A model generated the notes under the pieces. That model did not search any database, had not been told where the DNA came from, and saw only the letters and a program-made list of their open reading frames with translations. From positions 1-7,992 of the forward strand of contig CAKOUU010000031.1 in the NCBI GenBank assembly GCA_934120675.1: DNA of 7,992 bases, read 5' to 3'. Below are positions 5,546 through 7,992 of the stretch, in pieces (position 1 is the first letter of the stretch; every line of letters begins with the position of its first letter). Position numbers and translations under genes: made by a program. The DNA comes from an uncultured Clostridia bacterium (lineage in GTDB: Bacteria; Bacillota; Clostridia; TANB77; CAG-508).

Positions 5546-6082
5546 TTATTGAACTTTTTTAACTTGTGAAAATTCTAATTCAACTGGTGTTTCTCTTCCA
5601 AACATTGATACTAAAACTTTAACTTTATGTTTTTCTTTGCTTATTTCTTGAACAGTACCAACAAATCCTTCAAATGGACCATTCATGATTTCAACTTGTT
5701 CATTTATTTCATAATCAACATTTATTCCAGCCTCGTCAAATCCCATATTTCTTATTTCATCGTCTGTTAATGGAATAGGATCAGTTCCTGAACCAACAAA
5801 TCCTGTTACACCTCTAGTGTTTCTTACTATATACCATGTTTCTTCTGTTACAATCATTTTTATTAAAACATAGCCAGGGAAAACCTTTTTAAGATTTGTT
5901 TTTTTCTTTCCATCTTTTATTTCAATTTGTTCTTCCATAGGAACAATTATATCGAAGAAATAATCTTCAAGTTCTCTGTTCTTTATTGTATTTTCCAAAT
6001 CTGTCTTAACTTTATTTTCATATCCAGAATATGTATGTACAACATACCATCTAGGATTCATATCGTAATCTTTTTGAGACAT
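5546..6082 (-). CDS. nusG: transcription termination/antitermination factor NusG
   Basis: The 178-residue protein has the two-domain NusG layout. The N-terminal domain (about 10-110) binds RNA polymerase and shows RWYVVHTYSGYENKVK (11-26), VFPGYVLIKM (67-76) and VRNTRGVTGFVGSG (86-99). The C-terminal KOW domain (about 125-178) includes GPFEGFVGTV (135-144) and ends with VELEFSQVKKV; this domain contacts S10 or Rho in other bacteria. The ATG at 6082 has an AAAGGAGG site about 10 nt upstream; a second ATG at residue 8 (MNPRWYVV) is a less likely start. It lies 49 bp downstream of secE, the classic secE-nusG pair, and leads into rplKAJL. Confidence 0.98.
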   Translation of the reverse strand: MSQKDYDMNPRWYVVHTYSGYENKVKTDLENTIKNRELEDYFFDIIVPMEEQIEIKDGKKKTNLKKVFPGYVLIKMIVTEETWYIVRNTRGVTGFVGSGTDPIPLTDDEIRNMGFDEAGINVDYEINEQVEIMNGPFEGFVGTVQEISKEKHKVKVLVSMFGRETPVELEFSQVKKVQ

Positions 6083-6131
6083 CTACCTTAAGCCTCCTTT
6101 GATATTTTTAGAATAAATATTCAATAATATA

Positions 6132-6503
6132 TTATTCCGCTACATTAGATTCTTCAGAATTATTTTCAGCAACATTTTCCTCATTTACATTTGCATCAGA
6201 ATTTGTTTCATCATTTACTTCATTTGCATTTGTTTCAGAATTTGTATCTTCATTAGCCTCATTTGCAACACTAGAGTTTGTAACAACTTCTTTTATTCTA
6301 TTTACTCCGTATTTATTAATAGACTCAAATGTAAAATCTAATACGAAAACTATTACTGCAGTAATTAAAACAATTGCTAATACAGCAACAGTATTATTAA
6401 ATAGTTGTTTTGGTGTTGGCCATATAACCTTTTTTAATTCTGCTTTGAAGCTTTTCATAAAGCTTGTCTTATCTTTTATATTTTTTCCATCTTTTTTAGC
6501 CAT
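6132..6503 (-). CDS. secE: preprotein translocase subunit SecE with a long repetitive C-terminal tail
   Basis: SecE clamps the two halves of the SecY channel in the cytoplasmic membrane. The conserved part is residues 13-65: the amphipathic segment SFMKSFKAELKKVIWPTPKQL (14-34) with the ELKKVxWPT signature, then one membrane helix (about 38-56). Firmicute SecE usually ends soon after this helix at about 60-75 residues. Here another ~55 residues follow. Residues 81-119 form three 13-residue repeats: NEANEDTNSETNA, NEVNDETNSDANV and a weaker NEENVAENNSEES. By family topology this acidic Asn/Glu-rich tail would lie outside the membrane. The start is supported by an AGGGAGG site. It lies 35 bp after rpmG and 49 bp before nusG. 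Identity of the core is secure; the tail is unexplained. Confidence 0.96.
   Translation of the reverse strand: MAKKDGKNIKDKTSFMKSFKAELKKVIWPTPKQLFNNTVAVLAIVLITAVIVFVLDFTFESINKYGVNRIKEVVTNSSVANEANEDTNSETNANEVNDETNSDANVNEENVAENNSEESNVAE
6147..6263 (-). repeat. 39-bp coding tandem repeat in secE
   Basis: Three consecutive 39-bp units (6225-6263, 6186-6224, 6147-6185) encode the 13-residue repeats of the SecE tail. The first two units agree closely at protein level (pattern NExN[ED][ED]TNS[ED]xNx); the third is degenerate. Such arrays can change copy number by slippage without breaking the frame. Confidence 0.7.
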
Positions 6504-6538
6504 TTTGTTTCCTCCCTAAAATAGCTTTTATCCTATTT

Positions 6539-6703
6539 TTATTTTGTTTCTTTATGTGTTGTACGTTTTTTACAGAATTTACAATATTTAACTAACTCTA
6601 ATCTGTCTGTGTTATTTCTTTTGTTTTTTGAAGTTACATAATTTCTATTTTTGCATTCTGTACATTCTAATGTTATATTTTCTCTTGGTCCTTTTGCTGC
6701 CAT
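6539..6703 (-). CDS. rpmG: 50S ribosomal protein L33
   Basis: This short gene encodes 54 residues beginning MAAKGPRENITLECTECKNRNYVTSKN in frame with a TAA at 6539. L33 is a small 50S protein near the E site. The sequence has both zinc-ligand pairs, Cys14-x2-Cys17 and Cys41-x2-Cys44, so it is the zinc-binding (C+) form. The NYVTSKNKRN and KYCKFCKKRTTHKE segments are typical, and the length is normal. A GGAGGTG site lies 9 nt before the ATG. It is the first gene of the operon, 35 bp before secE, with a consensus promoter about 80 bp upstream. rpmG-secE-nusG is the usual Firmicute order; a tRNA-Trp sometimes found near here is absent. Confidence 0.96.
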   Translation of the reverse strand: MAAKGPRENITLECTECKNRNYVTSKNKRNNTDRLELVKYCKFCKKRTTHKETK

Positions 6704-6751
6704 TTTAATACACCTCCGAATTACATTTCTTTTATTTTTAAACGATGTGAT

Positions 6752-6774
6752 CGTATGTCCGTAATATACATACG
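6752..6774 (-). promoter_or_regulatory. hairpin at the 5' end of the rpmG operon mRNA
   Basis: CGTATGT (6752-6758) pairs perfectly with ACATACG (6768-6774), with a 9-nt loop. The predicted transcription start is about 6774-6776, so the stem would be the very first bases of the transcript. A second, mutually exclusive hairpin (6742-6746 with 6750-6754) overlaps it. The leader to the rpmG ATG is about 70 nt. Confidence 0.5.
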
Positions 6775-6781
6775 CTAAAAT

Positions 6782-6810
6782 ATTTTATCATTTTTTTCCA
6801 TATATGTCAA
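6782..6810 (-). promoter_or_regulatory. promoter of the rpmG-secE-nusG-rplKAJL operon
   Basis: On the minus strand a perfect TTGACA (6805-6810) is followed after exactly 17 bp by TAAAAT (6782-6787), preceded by TGA, so the -10 is also of the extended type. This is a near-consensus sigma-A housekeeping promoter. It begins 19 bp after the flavin reductase stop codon, so the operon has its own strong start. Confidence 0.85.
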
Positions 6811-6828
6811 TGATTTACGAAAATTTTT

Positions 6829-7392
6829 TTATTTTTTCTTTTGTACAGAAAATCCAAATTTTCCAAGTTTCTTCCCCATAGAATAATATCCACCATTGGC
6901 ATATGCTATTAAGTCACATTTTGATATGTCAAATGCACCTTTTTCGTCTATATATTTTTCATCACTATTTATTGCAAGCACTTCTGCTACAAACATTGTA
7001 TGACTACCTAATTCTTTTATTTCTTTTACTTTACATTCAACAGATACAGGGCTTTCTTTAATCATAGGACATTTAACAAAATTTGCCTTTTCTTTATGCA
7101 AATTCATTTCTTTAAATTTATCAACTTTCGCTCCAGTTTTAACTCCACACCAGTCTGTTGCTCTAACTAAGTCTTTTGTAGTTAAATTTATTACAAACTC
7201 ACCTTGATTTTTTATTAAATCATATGAATATCTACTTGGTCTTACAGATATATATACCATTGCAGGATTTGTATTTAATATTCCTGTCCATGCAACCGTA
7301 ATTATATTAGATTTTTCCATTGTTCCACAACTTACCATTACTGCTGGTATTGGATATAAAAATGTTCCTGGTTTCCACATTACTTTTGACAT
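6829..7392 (-). CDS. flavin reductase family (FMN-binding) protein
   Basis: The 187-residue protein matches the flavin reductase-like, FMN-binding split-barrel family. The N-terminal part has NIITVAWTGILNTNPAMVYISVRPSRYSYDLI (29-60), the region that contacts FMN phosphate in relatives. GSHTMFVAEVLAI (129-141) and the C-terminal GGYYSMGKKLGKFGFSV (167-183) are also typical. Members bind FMN and transfer electrons from NAD(P)H or partner proteins; many clostridial members have no assigned substrate. No signal peptide or membrane segment is visible, so it is cytoplasmic. An AGGTGG site lies shortly before the ATG. It is a single gene between the rRNA operon and the ribosomal protein operon. There is no clear terminator after it, so it may read through into rpmG. 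A TATAAT at 7423-7428 (minus strand) is a possible -10 without a good -35, with a tandem repeat array just upstream. Confidence 0.9.
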   Translation of the reverse strand: MSKVMWKPGTFLYPIPAVMVSCGTMEKSNIITVAWTGILNTNPAMVYISVRPSRYSYDLIKNQGEFVINLTTKDLVRATDWCGVKTGAKVDKFKEMNLHKEKANFVKCPMIKESPVSVECKVKEIKELGSHTMFVAEVLAINSDEKYIDEKGAFDISKCDLIAYANGGYYSMGKKLGKFGFSVQKKK

Positions 7393-7440
7393 ATTACCAC
7401 CTCTTAATATTTTTTATTTATAATTATATACCTTATAATA

Positions 7441-7521
7441 TATGCATACTGTTTTTTATATATTTATTATGCATGCTGTTTTAAAGATATTTATTATACA
7501 TACTGTTTTAAATATAATTTA
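7441..7521. repeat. three 27-bp tandem repeats upstream of the flavin reductase gene
   Basis: Three adjoining units start at 7441, 7468 and 7495 with an exact 27-bp period. Each begins TATGCATACTGTTTT or a close variant (TATGCATGCTGTTTT, TATACATACTGTTTT) and continues with an A/T-rich half that diverges more. The first two units contain the palindrome ATGCAT and the second also GCATGC. The array lies 49 bp upstream of the flavin reductase ATG and just above a possible -10, so repeated operator sites are conceivable. On the minus strand the units also carry -10-like hexamers (TATAAT at 7493-7498). Confidence 0.75.
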
Positions 7522-7603
7522 TATAATTAATTTAAAATAAGCATTAAATCAATAATTATTAATCAAATCAATATAACAATAACCTATCAATTATTATAAG
7601 TAT

Positions 7604-7651
7604 AAAAGCATTTAAAAATAAAATTACTTAACTTTACTTTTAAATGCCTTT
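7604..7651 (-). terminator. probable terminator of the rRNA operon
   Basis: A 10-bp stem (7608-7617 with 7638-7647), extended by three more pairs past one mismatch (7604-7606 with 7649-7651), closes a 20-nt loop. On the minus strand it runs into TTTT. It lies about 65 bp past the 3' end of the 5S rRNA, where the rRNA transcript should end. The rest of the gene-free stretch 7393-7715 is extremely AT-rich and holds only this hairpin and the 27-bp repeats. Confidence 0.6.
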
Positions 7652-7715
7652 ATTTCAATTTTATTTTTACATTTATAAAAATATTTTATTTTAAATAATT
7701 AATAAAATAAAAAAA

Positions 7716-7830
7716 CTAGCGACAACCTATCTTCCCAGCAGGGTAACCCACAAGTATTTTCGGCACACTTAGGCTTGACTTCTGTGTTCGGGATGGGAAC
7801 AGGTATTACCCTAAATGTCATTATCACTAG
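7716..7830 (-). rRNA. rrf: 5S ribosomal RNA
   Basis: The 115-nt segment has the features of bacterial 5S rRNA. Its ends pair as helix I (CTAGTGA at the 5' end with TCGCTAG at the 3' end). The conserved loop sequence TTCCCATCCCGAACACAGAAGTCAAGC is present in two contiguous parts within 7771-7799, and the later GGGAAGATAGGT segment is typical. It belongs to the rRNA operon whose 23S gene ends about 98 bp upstream. Ends are estimated from helix I and could shift by a base or two. Confidence 0.95.
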
Positions 7831-7927
7831 AAAATTATTGTATGCAATTAAAGCACACTCAAAAATACATAGATGAATTAGTTTCAGGATTTTTTCGTTC
7901 CGATTACTTTCTTTTACTTAACGTTTT

Positions 7928-7992
7928 GTGGTTAAGCCCTCGATTTATTAGTATTGGTCAGCTTAATGCATTGCTGCACTTACACCTCCAAC
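7928..7992 (-). rRNA. rrl: 23S ribosomal RNA, 3' end (partial)
   Basis: The minus strand carries the highly conserved 3' terminus of 23S rRNA, including GCTGACCAATACTAATAAAT and then CGAGGGCTTAACCAC near 7928-7942. The gene continues beyond the right edge of the window. The mature 3' end is placed at the GGCTTAACC segment that pairs with the 5' end of 23S; the exact base is uncertain. The spacer to the 5S gene (7831-7927) contains no tRNA. Confidence 0.95.

Noticed and set aside
7831..7927. Possible tRNA in the 23S-5S spacer
   Set aside because: No cloverleaf arms, TTC-loop sequence or CCA end could be found on either strand.

Overview
The window comes from a low-GC Gram-positive chromosome, most likely an anaerobic Clostridia-type Firmicute. 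The signs are very AT-rich spacers, strong AGGAGG-type ribosome binding sites, Firmicute-style ribosomal protein and NusG sequences, and an L10 leader of the Bacillus/Clostridium kind. Nearly everything recognisable lies on the minus strand, so the biological reading direction is from the right edge to the left.

Right edge (about 7393-7992): the 3' end of a 23S rRNA gene, a spacer without a tRNA, a complete 5S rRNA, and a probable rRNA operon terminator. An AT-rich stretch with three 27-bp tandem repeats follows, just upstream of a flavin reductase-like gene (6829-7392).

Core (2853-6810): a consensus promoter drives rpmG-secE-nusG-rplK-rplA-rplJ-rplL, which supply ribosomal stalk proteins, the translocase subunit SecE and the transcription factor NusG. 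An L10 leader followed by an attenuator hairpin sits between rplA and rplJ and is the expected feedback point for rplJL. SecE carries an unusual repetitive Asn/Glu-rich C-terminal tail. A strong terminator follows rplL directly. rpoB and rpoC, which usually follow rplL in Firmicutes, are absent from the window.

Left part (1-2852): an accessory patch. It holds a decayed IS91-family (Y2, HUH-type) transposase on the plus strand, fused out of frame to an acidic fragment ending in a DDDLPF tip like that of single-stranded DNA-binding proteins. To its left are a small DUF1737-like gene, an alpha/beta-hydrolase-like gene with a terminator, and, at the very edge, a compact GC-richer structure that may be the 3' part of a c-di-GMP-I riboswitch on the plus strand.

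I see no complete new defence or mobile system. The most notable points are the loss of the rplL-rpoB junction, the SecE tail, the SSB-like tail fragment and the 27-bp repeat array.
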